Of a DNA stretch of 64,000 nucleotides, positions 8,419 through 17,488 are shown one piece after another. A model generated the notes under the pieces. That model was not told the DNA's origin. It worked only from the letters and a program-made list of their open reading frames with translations, and made no database searches. The first letter of the stretch is position 1; each line of letters begins with the position of its first letter. Made by a program: the position numbers and the translations under genes. Source of the stretch: Pseudomonas sp. PDM18 (GTDB lineage: Bacteria; Pseudomonadota; Gammaproteobacteria; Pseudomonadales; Pseudomonadaceae); the NCBI RefSeq assembly GCF_014852585.1, contig NZ_JACVBX010000001.1, positions 868,001-932,000 on the forward strand. The letters are read 5' to 3'.

Positions 8419-9786
8419 TCAGCGCACGCCTTCCTGGCGAAGCGCTGCCGGGGTGAAGTCGCTTTCCGAAGCGCTGTAGTTGAAGTCGTAGGCGGATTTC
8501 TCCTCGTTCTTCAGGCCCAGCACCAGGTAGCGACCGGACAGCAGGTCATACAGGGTTTCCGCGGTGTACCACGGTACCTGGTAGTTGTAGTAGTACTGGT
8601 TGAACGCCTCGGCTACGCGCCACAGGGTGCCACGACCGTCGTAGTGGTCGATCTCTACGGCCTGCCAGGTGTCCTCGTCGATGAAGAAGTCGCGCTTGGC
8701 GTAGATGTGACGCTCGCCCGGCTTCAGGGTCGCGGTCACGTGCCACACGCGGTGCAGCTCGTAGCGGGCCAGGTCCTGGTTCAGGTGGCCGGGCTTGATG
8801 ATGTCCGAATACTTCAGCTTCGGATCGTCCATCTTGTAGTTGTTGTACGGGATGTACAGCTCCTGCTTGCCCACCAGTTTCCAGTCGTAGCGGTCCGGCG
8901 CACCGTTGTACATGTCCAGGTTGTCGGAGGTACGCAGGCCGTCGGCTGCGGTACCCGGGCCGTCGTAGGAAACCTGCGGGGCACGGCGCACGCGGCGCTG
9001 GCCGGCGTTGTAGAGCCACGCCAGGCGCGGTTCCTTCACTTGGTCGAGGGTCTCGTGCACCAGCAGCACGTTACCGGCCAGGCGCGCCGGAGCGGTTACA
9101 CGCTGCTTGAAGTAGAACAGTACGTTGCTCGGCTTGCTGGCGTCGTAGTCCTTCAGGTCGGTACGGAAGACGAACTCGTCCTGGAAGTACACCAGCGAGT
9201 AGGAACCGTTGACCTGCGGGGTGGCCTGGGTCACCAGACGGCGCACGTGGCCGCCGCGGTAACGGGTGATGTGGTTCCAGATGACTTCCAGGCCGTCCTT
9301 CGGAATCGGGAAGGGGTTGGCCACCTGGAAGTTCTCCAGGCCGTTGCCGCCTTGCAGCAACTTGGTGCTGGTTGCGTTCTTCTTGGTCGCCTCCAGCACG
9401 TTATCCGGCACAGTAGCGGTACGGTGCGTGGTGTACACCGGCATCTTGTAGGTGTCGGGGTAGCGCTTGAACATGGCCTGCTGGCCGGGGGTCAGCTTGT
9501 CCTTGTACTGGTCCATGTTCTGCGCGGTGATGGTGAACAGCGGCTTCTCGCTGGCGAACGGGTCGCTGAGGAAGCCCTTGCTGTCGGCAGTGCCGGCGTT
9601 CTTGGGCAGGCCACCGGTCCAGGCCGGAATCGAGCCATCGGCGTTGCCGGCCTTTTCCGCGCCCATCGGGGTCAGCGTGGTACCGAGCTTGGCCGCTTCG
9701 TCGGCAGAGACGGCCGCCATCACCTGTGAGGCGATGAGGCTGAGCGCCAGGGCGCCCGTGTGCAGCAGGATCTTTGTTGTTCTCAT
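8419..9786 (-). CDS. DUF1329 envelope protein
   Basis: The 455-residue protein starts with a signal peptide (about residues 1-24, ending QVMA) and matches DUF1329 (PF07044). Such proteins are thought to have a LolA/LolB-like beta fold for hydrophobic ligands and are nearly always encoded beside a DUF1302 barrel, as here. Conserved patches include the DRYDWKLVGKQELYIPYN region and the WYTAETLYDLLSGRY stretch near the C-terminus. I infer a periplasmic or outer-membrane partner that hands a lipophilic substrate to or from the DUF1302 protein. It lies downstream of the DUF1302 gene on the same strand with a hairpin between them. Confidence 0.88.
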   Translation of the reverse strand: MRTTKILLHTGALALSLIASQVMAAVSADEAAKLGTTLTPMGAEKAGNADGSIPAWTGGLPKNAGTADSKGFLSDPFASEKPLFTITAQNMDQYKDKLTPGQQAMFKRYPDTYKMPVYTTHRTATVPDNVLEATKKNATSTKLLQGGNGLENFQVANPFPIPKDGLEVIWNHITRYRGGHVRRLVTQATPQVNGSYSLVYFQDEFVFRTDLKDYDASKPSNVLFYFKQRVTAPARLAGNVLLVHETLDQVKEPRLAWLYNAGQRRVRRAPQVSYDGPGTAADGLRTSDNLDMYNGAPDRYDWKLVGKQELYIPYNNYKMDDPKLKYSDIIKPGHLNQDLARYELHRVWHVTATLKPGERHIYAKRDFFIDEDTWQAVEIDHYDGRGTLWRVAEAFNQYYYNYQVPWYTAETLYDLLSGRYLVLGLKNEEKSAYDFNYSASESDFTPAALRQEGVR

Positions 9787-9909
9787 TCGTTTATCGTCCT
9801 CATTGAGTCTTTGCCCACCGCGCTGGCCGCCCTTGCCGGATGATTTCGCAAAGACGGGGCGCGGTTTTGTCTGCTGCCCCGCGCGGCCGGGTCACCCAGC
9901 CGCAGGGAT

Positions 9910-9930
9910 GGCCCGCCGCGAGGGCGGGCC
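9910..9930 (-). other. intercistronic stem-loop
   Basis: A strong stem, GGCCCGCC/GGCGGGCC with a short loop, lies between the DUF1302 and DUF1329 genes. It has no T tract on the coding strand, so it is more likely an mRNA-stabilising or attenuating hairpin than a full terminator. Confidence 0.55.
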
Positions 9931-9952
9931 GTTTGCCGGTTGAACGGCCGGC

Positions 9953-11875
9953 TTAGAAGGTCACCCCGAAGCTCAAGCTGACGAAGTCACGATCGTCGAC
10001 GGTGGAGTACTTGCCGTCGAAGTAGTTGGTGTAGGCCAGGCTGGCGGTGTAGGTGTTCAGGTAGTCGGCGTCGATACCCAGGCTGACGGCCTTGCGGCCT
10101 TCCTCGAAGTTGCCGCCAGGGCCGGGGGAGTAGCCGTCCACGTCGTGGGACCAGGCCACGTTGGGCTTGAGGTTCACACCGGCGAACACGTCGTTGTAGT
10201 CCCAGATCGCCCGAGCGCGGTAGCCCCAGGAGTCAGCAGTGGTGAAGCCGTCGCTCTCACATTTGCGCGACACGTTGTTCTGCGGACCAGTGCCCAGGGT
10301 CGAGGCGTTCAGCGCTTCGCAGGTCGGTCGGCCGCCAAGGCTGCCGTTCAGCGGGCCGGGACCGAAGACCGGGTCACGGCCGTAGCGAGCATCGTTCTGG
10401 CTTTCTAGGCCGCCGACGTGGGTCCAGCCGACTTCGCCCACCAGGGTCAGACGCTCGGCGCCCATGACCTGGTCGAAGAAGTGGGTGAAGGTGGTCTGCA
10501 GCTGGGTCACTTCCTTGCGGCGGTAGCCGTGCAGGTCCTGGCCAGCGGTGCCGGTCAGCACGGAGGCGTTGTCGTAGACGTGGTTGCCGCCGATGGAGAC
10601 CGGGTCCAGGCCCGAGTACAGGATGTCGGTAGTGTTCAACTGTACCGGAGCGTTCGGGCGGTAGCTGATCTCGCCCTGCCAGGCGGTGCCGGTGGGCAGC
10701 GTGGTGGAGAAGCTCAGGCCATACAGACGGATGTCTTCGGGATATTCGATGAAGTAGCTGGAGTTGCCCGCCATCGCCGCCGCGCCGGCCTGAGACGCCA
10801 GGGTCGGACTGATGGCCGCGATGTTGGTGATCAGCTGGTTGATCTGCGCGACCTTGGAGGCGTCGGCGCCACGGCCGGAGAAGATCGGCAGGCGGCTGTG
10901 GTAGTTCATGTAGTAGCCGCCGAACTCGGTGTTCAGGCTGTCGGCGAAGTACTTCAGCGAAAATCCGTACTGGCCGCTGTCACGGGCATCGCGGTCCGGG
11001 CCGCGCTTGACCACCAGGCCTTCGTTCCACGGCGACGGGGTCACCGCCAGGTTCGGGCCGAGCAGGCCGTTCAGGGTGCGGATCGACGCCGCGTTGTTGG
11101 TCAGCACCGCGAGGTTCTGGGTGCAACCGTCAGCCACCACGTCCGGCTGGGAGAAGAAGGTGCCGCAGTTATCGACAGCAGTCTGGTCCCACTCGAGCTG
11201 GTAGAAGCCTTCGGCAGACAGGTTCTCGGTGAGGTTCTGCGAGAGGTAGAACATGTTCACCGGCACCAGGGCTTCCTTGATCTCGGAGCCTGGGCGGCGG
11301 AAGGCGGTAACGTCGAACGGGTTGATCACGCTGATGCCGTTCTGGATGAAGGTGCTTTCACCCCAGTTCACCACCTGCTTGCCCAGGCGCACGGTGCCGG
11401 GCAGTTCGCCGATGTTGTAGTTGTGGTAGATGAAGGCGTCGAGCAGTTGCGCGCCGGAAGCCTGGGCGGCTTCCTTGCGGTTGTGGTCGGAGAGCGGCTT
11501 GAACTCGGTGTTCTCGTCCTTCTGTTCGAAGTCGTACCAGTACTTGCCGCGCAGGAAGACGCCGGTGTCCTGATACTTGAGCTCCAGGTCGTGGATGCCC
11601 TTGAAGATCTTCGAGAAGGTCTTGCCGGCCTTGTAGTTCAGGTGACCATCGTCAGAGGTCTGGGACAGGCCCTTGCCGCCGTTGTTCACGCCGATGAGAT
11701 TGCTGTCCGGATTCTGCGTCGACCAGCTGGCCCCCACGGACAGCGTCGAGTCGAACGAACCTTCGATTTCCCCGATGTTGAAACTGACGGCGGAAGCCGG
11801 CGTTGCCAGCGTGGATGCCAGGCTGACTGCCAGCGGCAACCGTGCCAGGCGCCAGATATGTTGCATGGTTTTCAT
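9953..11875 (-). CDS. DUF1302 outer-membrane beta-barrel protein
   Basis: A 640-residue DUF1302 (PF06980) protein. It has a signal peptide (ending TLATPASA), a long series of alternating strands rich in Tyr, Trp and Gly, and a C-terminal SLSFGVTF whose terminal Phe is the usual signal for outer-membrane barrel assembly. DUF1302 proteins are predicted porin-like channels, often near genes for steroid, terpene, alkane or fatty-acid use. With the acyl-CoA ligase beside it, uptake of a hydrophobic acid is a reasonable inference, but no substrate can be read from sequence. It heads the DUF1302-DUF1329 pair. Confidence 0.88.
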   Translation of the reverse strand: MKTMQHIWRLARLPLAVSLASTLATPASAVSFNIGEIEGSFDSTLSVGASWSTQNPDSNLIGVNNGGKGLSQTSDDGHLNYKAGKTFSKIFKGIHDLELKYQDTGVFLRGKYWYDFEQKDENTEFKPLSDHNRKEAAQASGAQLLDAFIYHNYNIGELPGTVRLGKQVVNWGESTFIQNGISVINPFDVTAFRRPGSEIKEALVPVNMFYLSQNLTENLSAEGFYQLEWDQTAVDNCGTFFSQPDVVADGCTQNLAVLTNNAASIRTLNGLLGPNLAVTPSPWNEGLVVKRGPDRDARDSGQYGFSLKYFADSLNTEFGGYYMNYHSRLPIFSGRGADASKVAQINQLITNIAAISPTLASQAGAAAMAGNSSYFIEYPEDIRLYGLSFSTTLPTGTAWQGEISYRPNAPVQLNTTDILYSGLDPVSIGGNHVYDNASVLTGTAGQDLHGYRRKEVTQLQTTFTHFFDQVMGAERLTLVGEVGWTHVGGLESQNDARYGRDPVFGPGPLNGSLGGRPTCEALNASTLGTGPQNNVSRKCESDGFTTADSWGYRARAIWDYNDVFAGVNLKPNVAWSHDVDGYSPGPGGNFEEGRKAVSLGIDADYLNTYTASLAYTNYFDGKYSTVDDRDFVSLSFGVTF

Positions 11876-12082
11876 CGACGCTACTCCATGTGTTTTTTGT
11901 TATGAGTAGCGGCGACTATAGCCAGCGTCCTACGGTGCTTGATCGCTCGAAAGTGTGATTTATCTTACAAAGGCCCTGACTAGACGCTTGCGCAGGCCCC
12001 GAGGTGGCGTAGTCACTGGGCTGCGCTGTGCCAAGCGCTTGCTTGGCACAGCGCCCGAAAACCGTGACTCGCCGGTCGTCGG

Positions 12083-13765
12083 TCACACCGTGGAGAGGAA
12101 AGCGCTGCCGGCCTCCTGCCATTGGGCGATGTCTACCCGGATGCGCTTCTTGTCGAGCTTGCCGACGCTGGTCTTGGGAACTTCAGTAACAACGGCGATC
12201 TGCGAGGGAATCGCCCACTTGTTGATGTGGCCCTGCTCGACGAAAGGCTTGAGGTGTTCACGCAACGCCTTGGCGTCCAGCGCCTGGCCATCACGCAGCA
12301 CCAGCAACGCGAACGGGCGCTCGCCCCATTGCGGATCGGGCACCCCAACCACGGCCACCTCGCGCACCGCCGGGTGACGGCTGATGAGGTCTTCCAGCTC
12401 AAGGGAGGACAGCCACTCGCCGCCGGTCTTGATCACATCCTTGATACGGTCGCGGATGTCGATGAAGCCCATGCCGTCGAGGGTCGCCACGTCGCCGGTG
12501 TGCATCCAGCCGCCGGCCCAGAGCTCCTCGCCCTTCTCCGGCTCGCGGAAATACCCCTGCGTCAGCCAGGGCGCGCGCAGCACCAGCTCGCCCTGAGATT
12601 CGCCGTCGGCCGGGTGGAACTGGCCGTGCTCGTCCATGATCGCTGCTTCCACCAGCGGCACCGGCACGCCGGCCTTGATGCGGTAGGTGGTGCGTTCATC
12701 CTCGCTGCCGGCGCAGAGTTCCTGGTTGAGGTAGCCACAGGAAATCAGCGGGCAGGTCTCGGACATGCCATAGGCCGCCGTGAGCTGGATGCCGCGGGCC
12801 TTGGCGGCGTCGTACAGCGCGTGGTTGAGGGCGCTGCCGCCGATGATGATCTTCAGCCCGCCGAAGTCGTGGTCCTTGGCGCTGGCGGCGTTGAGCATCA
12901 TCTGCAGGATGGTCGGCACGCAGTGGGAGAAGGTCACCTTCTCCTCGCGGATCAGCTTGCACAGAAGTTCCGGCTCGTAACGCCCCGGATACACCTGCTT
13001 CACCCCCAGCATGGTCGCCACATAGGGCACGCCCCAGGCGTGCACGTGGAACATCGGGGTGATCGGCATGTACACATCGTCGGTGCCCATCAGGCGGATG
13101 CTGTCCAGGCTGCCGATAGTTGCGGCCATCGCCAGGGTGTGCAGTACCAACTGGCGATGGGTGAAGTACACACCCTTGGGGTTACCGGTGGTGCCGGTGG
13201 TGTAGAAAGTGGTCGCCACCGAGTTCTCGTCGAAGTCGGGGAAGGCGTAGCGCGGGCTGGCGGCGGCCAGCAGGGTCTCGTACTCGCCCACGCAGTTGGG
13301 CAGCGTGCTGCTCTTGTCTGCTCCGTCGGTGATCAGCAGGGTCTTTTCCACCGTGGCCAGTTGCCCGGCAATACCCTGGTAGAGCGCGGCGAACTCGCTG
13401 TTGACCAGCACGAAGCGGTCATCGGCGTGGTTCATGGTGTAGAGAATCTGCTCCGGCGAGAGGCGGATGTTGATGGTGTGCAGCACTGCGCCAATCATCG
13501 GGATGGCGAACATGCACTCCAGGTAACGGTGGCTGTCCCAGTCCATCACCGCCACGGTGTCACCGGCCTTCACGCCAGCTTCGGTCAGCACGTTGGCCAG
13601 GCGCGCAACGCGCTCGTTGAAGGTGGCATAGCTGTAACGCACGGTGTCGCGGTAGACGATTTCCCGGCCTTTTTCGTAGCGGCTGCCCGACAGCAGCAGG
13701 CTCTTGATCAACAGCGGGTACTGGTAGGCGTTCTGTGCAGCGGGGATGACGCGAGTTTTCAGCAT
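12083..13765 (-). CDS. medium/long-chain acyl-CoA ligase, AlkK-like
   Basis: The 560-residue enzyme belongs to the AMP-forming (ANL) superfamily: phosphate loop TTGTTGNPKG (189-198), adenine-motif region AAYGMSET, ATP-binding GWMHTGDVA, hinge RDRIKDVIKTGGEW, and the catalytic lysine in TSVGKLDKK. It activates a carboxylic acid to its CoA ester. The overall pattern is closest to AlkK and related medium-chain fatty acid ligases. The ATG at 13765 (MLKTRVIPAAQ) is chosen because GAGAG precedes it; the open frame continues 24 codons upstream without a good site. It is divergent from the thiolase and upstream of the DUF1302 gene on the same strand, which suggests one regulated unit. Confidence 0.88.
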   Translation of the reverse strand: MLKTRVIPAAQNAYQYPLLIKSLLLSGSRYEKGREIVYRDTVRYSYATFNERVARLANVLTEAGVKAGDTVAVMDWDSHRYLECMFAIPMIGAVLHTINIRLSPEQILYTMNHADDRFVLVNSEFAALYQGIAGQLATVEKTLLITDGADKSSTLPNCVGEYETLLAAASPRYAFPDFDENSVATTFYTTGTTGNPKGVYFTHRQLVLHTLAMAATIGSLDSIRLMGTDDVYMPITPMFHVHAWGVPYVATMLGVKQVYPGRYEPELLCKLIREEKVTFSHCVPTILQMMLNAASAKDHDFGGLKIIIGGSALNHALYDAAKARGIQLTAAYGMSETCPLISCGYLNQELCAGSEDERTTYRIKAGVPVPLVEAAIMDEHGQFHPADGESQGELVLRAPWLTQGYFREPEKGEELWAGGWMHTGDVATLDGMGFIDIRDRIKDVIKTGGEWLSSLELEDLISRHPAVREVAVVGVPDPQWGERPFALLVLRDGQALDAKALREHLKPFVEQGHINKWAIPSQIAVVTEVPKTSVGKLDKKRIRVDIAQWQEAGSAFLSTV

Positions 13766-13933
13766 GGCGTACGCACTCTCAAGGCTGGATCTCATCTGGA
13801 TGAGACCGACTCTAGAGCGCCCCGTGTGTCCATTCATCAGTCAAAAGAGTGATTTGCCGATGACTCTATGGCCACATCCGGTCACGCGGTAGAATCCTGA
13901 CGCCCGGTCGTTCACGGCCGGTACCTTTACCCG

Positions 13934-14072
13934 GAGTCCGCGTAAGGCCTGCGAGCTGAAGCAGAACAAGGCGGAAGCAGGCGAGGGAGCGGAGTTTGCA
14001 TCTTGCAAATGCGCATTCCGACGCCTGTTTCCGCGCAGTTATGCCGACGCGCAGCTGGCCCTACGCGGACTC
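13934..14072. repeat. 139-bp structured hairpin repeat, copy 1
   Basis: The core (about 13951-14054) resembles the element at 60234-60339: both share GCAGAACAAGGCGGAA, GCGGAGTTT, GCAGTTATGCCGACGCGCAG. It folds as nested stems: outer arms GAGTCCGCGTAAGGCC / GGCCCTACGCGGACTC, middle GGAAGCAGGCG / CGCCTGTTTCC, tip TTTGCA-TCT-TGCAAA. The stem bases differ from copy 2 but remain paired. It ends 26 bases before the thiolase start, so it probably lies in that gene's 5' leader. Confidence 0.85.
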
Positions 14073-14098
14073 CTACAACAAGAGCGAAGAGGTTAGTC

Positions 14099-15274
14099 AT
14101 GTCCGAGATCGTCATCGTCAGCGGCGCCCGTACTCCCATGGGCGGCTTCCAAGGCAGCCTGTCCGGCGTTTCCGCCGTCGACCTGGGCGCCATCGCCATC
14201 CGCGAAGCCATTTCCCGTGCCGGCATCCAGCCCGAGGACGTGCAGGAAGTGATCATGGGCAACGTACTGCCCGCCGGTCTGAAACAGGGCCCGGCCCGCC
14301 AGGCATCGTTGAACGCCGGCCTGCCCGCCGCCACCGGCTGCACCACCATCAACAAGCTCTGCGGCTCGGGCATGAAGGCCGTAATGCTGGCCCACGACCT
14401 GCTCAAGGCCGGCACCAACAGCGTGATGGTCGCTGGCGGCATGGAAAGCATGTCCAACGCCCCCTACGTCATCGAGAAGGCCCGCACCGGCCTGCGCATG
14501 GGCCACGGCGAAATCAAGGACCACATGTTCCTCGACGGCCTGGAAGACGCCCGCACCGGCCGCCTGATGGGCTCCTTCGCCCAGGAAACCGCCGACAAGT
14601 ACAACGTCACCCGCGAAGAGATGGACGCCTACGCCATCGAATCCCTGCAGCGCGCCCAGGCCGCCATCAAGGACGGCTCGCTGGATTCGGAAATCGTCCC
14701 GGTCACCGTCACTACCCGCAAGGGCGAGACCGTGGTGAAGGACGACGAGCAGCCTCTCACCGCCAACCTGGACAAGATCCCCGGCCTGCGCCCGGCCTTC
14801 CGCAAGGACGGCACCATCACTGCGGCCAACGCCAGTTCCATCTCCGACGGCGCTTCCGCGCTGGTCCTGATGACCGCTGATGAAGCCGCGCGCCGTGGCC
14901 TGAAGCCGCTGGCGAAGATCGTCGCACACGCCACCCAGAGCCAGGACCCGGCCGAGTTCACCCTGGCCCCGATCGGCGCCATGACCAACCTGTTCAACAA
15001 GGCTGGCTGGAGCAAGGACGACGTCGATCTGTTCGAGATCAATGAAGCCTTCGCCATGGTCACCATGCTCGCCATGCGCGAACACGGCCTGGACCATGCC
15101 AAGGTCAACGTCTACGGCGGCGCCTGCGCCCAAGGCCATCCGGTCGGTTCCACCGGCTCGCGCATCATCGTCACTCTGATCAACGCCCTGCAGAAGAAGG
15201 GCGGCAAGCGCGGCGTGGCCTCGCTGTGCATCGGCGGCGGCGAAGCCACTGCGATGGCGATCGAGCTGGTCTGA
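14099..15274 (+). CDS. acetyl-CoA C-acyltransferase (thiolase)
   Basis: A 391-residue thiolase with all expected residues: the nucleophilic Cys88 in NKLCGSGMKA, the His of NEAFA, and the C-terminal GGACAQGHPVGSTGSR carrying the second Cys region and active-site His. It catalyses thiolytic cleavage or condensation of acetyl groups on acyl-CoA. The ATG at 14099 follows an AAGAGG ribosome site; the open frame extends upstream only through the hairpin repeat. Its divergent partner is an acyl-CoA ligase, so thiolysis of the activated substrate, or acetoacetyl-CoA metabolism, are the likely roles. Sequence does not separate biosynthetic from degradative type. A strong terminator follows. Confidence 0.92.
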   Translation: MSEIVIVSGARTPMGGFQGSLSGVSAVDLGAIAIREAISRAGIQPEDVQEVIMGNVLPAGLKQGPARQASLNAGLPAATGCTTINKLCGSGMKAVMLAHDLLKAGTNSVMVAGGMESMSNAPYVIEKARTGLRMGHGEIKDHMFLDGLEDARTGRLMGSFAQETADKYNVTREEMDAYAIESLQRAQAAIKDGSLDSEIVPVTVTTRKGETVVKDDEQPLTANLDKIPGLRPAFRKDGTITAANASSISDGASALVLMTADEAARRGLKPLAKIVAHATQSQDPAEFTLAPIGAMTNLFNKAGWSKDDVDLFEINEAFAMVTMLAMREHGLDHAKVNVYGGACAQGHPVGSTGSRIIVTLINALQKKGGKRGVASLCIGGGEATAMAIELV

Positions 15275-15296
15275 CTTTCGCGTCGGACATGAAAAA

Positions 15297-15320
15297 GGGG
15301 CGCCTCGGCGCCCCTTTTTT
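15297..15320 (+). terminator. thiolase terminator
   Basis: A perfect stem GGGGCGCC/GGCGCCCC at 15297-15314 is followed by six T, 23 bases after the thiolase stop. Confidence 0.9.
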
Positions 15321-15350
15321 GTTCCACAGAACTGGCAGCGGACCTCTTTG

Positions 15351-15378
15351 CAGGAGCAAGCTCGCTCCTACGAAAAGC
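15351..15378. repeat. REP element (single)
   Basis: CAGGAGCAAGCTCGCTCCTACG is a member of the Pseudomonas REP family, also present at 23529, 34952 and 38517 in this window. The palindromic core AGGAGC/GCTCCT is intact. Confidence 0.8.
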
Positions 15379-15380
15379 TA

Positions 15381-16010
15381 TCAGTGCAGCTCGGTGAACG
15401 CCAGCTTGACCCCCAGCCCCACCAGCACCACGCCCATCATCCGGTCGAACCAATGCCCCATCCGGGCGAAGCCCGCGCGCACCCGTTGCTGGCTGAATAA
15501 TAGCGCCACCAGGCAGAACCAGGCGGCAGTCGCGCAGGCCAGGTACACGCCGTATCCAGCCTGGACCAGCAGCGGCGTGTGCGGGTTGATCACCACGGTG
15601 AACAGCGAGAGGAAGAACAGCGTGGCCTTGGGATTCAGGCCATTGGTGACGAAGCCGGCGACATAGGCTCCGCGCGCAGTACGGGCGACCGGCGTCGCAA
15701 CGGTTTCGGCTGCCGCCGGGCCGGACGGACGCGCCCGCAGCGCCTTGAAGCCGATGTACAGCAAGTACGCCGCCGCCAGCCATTTCAGTGCGTTGAACAG
15801 CACGATGGACTGCGACACGATCAGGCCGATGCCCAGCAACGAGTAAGTCACGTGCAGGAAGATCGCGCTGCCCACGCCCAGCGCTGTCCAGGTGCCGGCA
15901 CGGCGGCCGTGGGCCACGCTCTCGCGCACCACCACGGCGAAATCCGGGCCGGGGCTGGCAACTGCCAGCAGGTGAATGAACGCCACCGTGAGAAATTCCG
16001 CCCAGTACAT
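15381..16010 (-). CDS. LysE/RhtB-family amino acid exporter
   Basis: A 209-residue, six-helix inner-membrane protein of the LysE superfamily, RhtB branch. The N-terminus carries the family signature around SPGPDFAVVVRESVAHGRR, and the centre has GFVTNGLNPKATLFFLSLF, the usual NPK motif after the third helix. Members export amino acids or their analogues such as homoserine, threonine or cysteine, driven by the proton gradient; the substrate here is not evident. It is a single-gene unit convergent with the thiolase and codirectional with the DUF1266 gene upstream. Confidence 0.88.
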   Translation of the reverse strand: MYWAEFLTVAFIHLLAVASPGPDFAVVVRESVAHGRRAGTWTALGVGSAIFLHVTYSLLGIGLIVSQSIVLFNALKWLAAAYLLYIGFKALRARPSGPAAAETVATPVARTARGAYVAGFVTNGLNPKATLFFLSLFTVVINPHTPLLVQAGYGVYLACATAAWFCLVALLFSQQRVRAGFARMGHWFDRMMGVVLVGLGVKLAFTELH

Positions 16011-16039
16011 CGCGCCTCCGAACCACCGCCAGGAAAGCC

Positions 16040-17488
16040 CTAGTTTCTATACGAAGCCCCAGGGCCCCGACAAGCGACAGGTGCCACTCGGTGCAGCACA
16101 GGCAACATTTCCAGCGGGCAGACCTGCCAGGGCGAAGGGTGCTGGGCGAACGGAGTGATGCCGTCGAGCAACGCCATGCCGCTGCGCAGCAACCGCTTGT
16201 CCGACAGGCGGTCCTCGTCGGCCAGGGCATGGCCGAGCATCAGCGAGACCAGGTATTGCTCCCAGCAATCGAATGCCGCGCGGGCCTGACGGGCCATGTG
16301 GCGCAAGGCATTCCACAGGCTTTCCTCGTCGAGCAGCCCGACGCTGAAGGCCATTCGCGCCCCGAAGGCGGCGCGCTCCAGGTCGTAGGCCAACACGGTG
16401 CGGCACTCATCGATCATTGCCGGATCGTGACCTTCCTTCAGCAGCGCCCGACGTGCCTGCGTGAAACGCGCCAGCGCGGTTCCGCCGACAGACACCGGCG
16501 CATCGGCCACCCTGCCCAGCAGCGGATCGAGCTTTTCGCGGCTGCCGCTTCCCAGCAGCCAGTCCATCCGCGCACGAACCTGCCCGGCATCGGCAGCCCA
16601 CCAATGCTCGGCCAGCCACAGCCGGTGAAACTCCTTCTCCTGCGGCGCAATCCCCAGATCGTCGGCGCGCACGCCTGCGCTGTGGGCGATAACACACCCC
16701 AAAGCGAGCAGCGCACTGCGGGGTGGATGCGCCGCGGGCTCTCGGATGTGCTCCTCCTGCAACACCACCTCGCTCACGCGGATGCCCGCCAGCGGATGGG
16801 TTCGCCACAACCCGGCCAGCGAGGCCTTGTCGGTGCGGCAGCCGATCAGTTCCTTGAACGCCCCGATCGCCATGGTGCCGGACGTCCCGTCGCGCCGCAG
16901 GATTGCCCGACCCAGCACGAAAGACGCGGCATAGGCCTGCCAGTCGGAAAAGTTGCGGATGGCGTTCTCCGCCACCCAGGCCAGGCACAACAAGGTTTCC
17001 GACTCACTGAGATAGCCAAAGGCATGGCATTGCCGCGCCAGCCAGGCGAGGCTTTCGAGGTCGTGGGCGGCAATGGAGATATCCATAGGCAACGCCAGGC
17101 CCGCCTTGCTCCAGGCACGCTTCGCCTGCTTGAAGCGCACTCGCTGCTCACCGTCAAAGACGCCGGGCTCGTTGCGCTGCAGCCGGCGGAATTCCTCGTC
17201 CAGCGACTGACTCTGGGCTTCGAGCATCAGTTCCTGCAGTGTCCGGCGCGCCGTTACGGCATCGGTGATACCCCATAGCTCGACCAACTCGTTGGCTTGC
17301 GCTAAACCGGAGGCCGCATCGCAGTGCGACAGCAGCGCACCGAAGCACAGCAAGGGTTCGGGGCCAGCGGTGCGGAGCAAGTTTCGCCGCCGGGATCGGG
17401 GATATCCACTCACCGCTGCACTTCGCAGCCCGACACGAACGCCGAACGCCCGAATGGCCGTGAAGCCGGAGAGAAGCCAACCCATCAT
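16040..17488 (-). CDS. DUF1266 domain protein, two-unit
   Basis: The 482-residue protein appears to hold two DUF1266 (PF06889) units. The first starts at WGITDAVTARRTLQELMLEA and includes AHDLESLAWLARQCHAFGYLSESE; the second has the matching LAYDLERAAFGARMAFSVGLLDEESLWNAL. Each unit repeats the pattern DLER/DLES-aromatic-R-G-L-x-E-E followed by a Trp-rich helix (FSDWQAYAASFVLGRA, FDCWEQYLVSLMLGHA). An N-terminal hydrophobic stretch (residues 2-20) may anchor it. DUF1266 has no assigned biochemical function, though it is found near secretion and effector genes in some bacteria. Codon use resembles the neighbours. Confidence 0.7.
   Translation of the reverse strand: MMGWLLSGFTAIRAFGVRVGLRSAAVSGYPRSRRRNLLRTAGPEPLLCFGALLSHCDAASGLAQANELVELWGITDAVTARRTLQELMLEAQSQSLDEEFRRLQRNEPGVFDGEQRVRFKQAKRAWSKAGLALPMDISIAAHDLESLAWLARQCHAFGYLSESETLLCLAWVAENAIRNFSDWQAYAASFVLGRAILRRDGTSGTMAIGAFKELIGCRTDKASLAGLWRTHPLAGIRVSEVVLQEEHIREPAAHPPRSALLALGCVIAHSAGVRADDLGIAPQEKEFHRLWLAEHWWAADAGQVRARMDWLLGSGSREKLDPLLGRVADAPVSVGGTALARFTQARRALLKEGHDPAMIDECRTVLAYDLERAAFGARMAFSVGLLDEESLWNALRHMARQARAAFDCWEQYLVSLMLGHALADEDRLSDKRLLRSGMALLDGITPFAQHPSPWQVCPLEMLPVLHRVAPVACRGPGASYRN

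Noticed and set aside
8404-9729. 441-codon open frame opposite the DUF1329 gene
   Set aside because: Shadow frame of a gene with signal peptide and conserved domain; Val/His-rich product without start signals.
13934-14072. integron attC site
   Set aside because: The element is palindromic and of suitable size, but there is no GTTRRRY/RYYYAAC pair, no integrase and no cassette structure.
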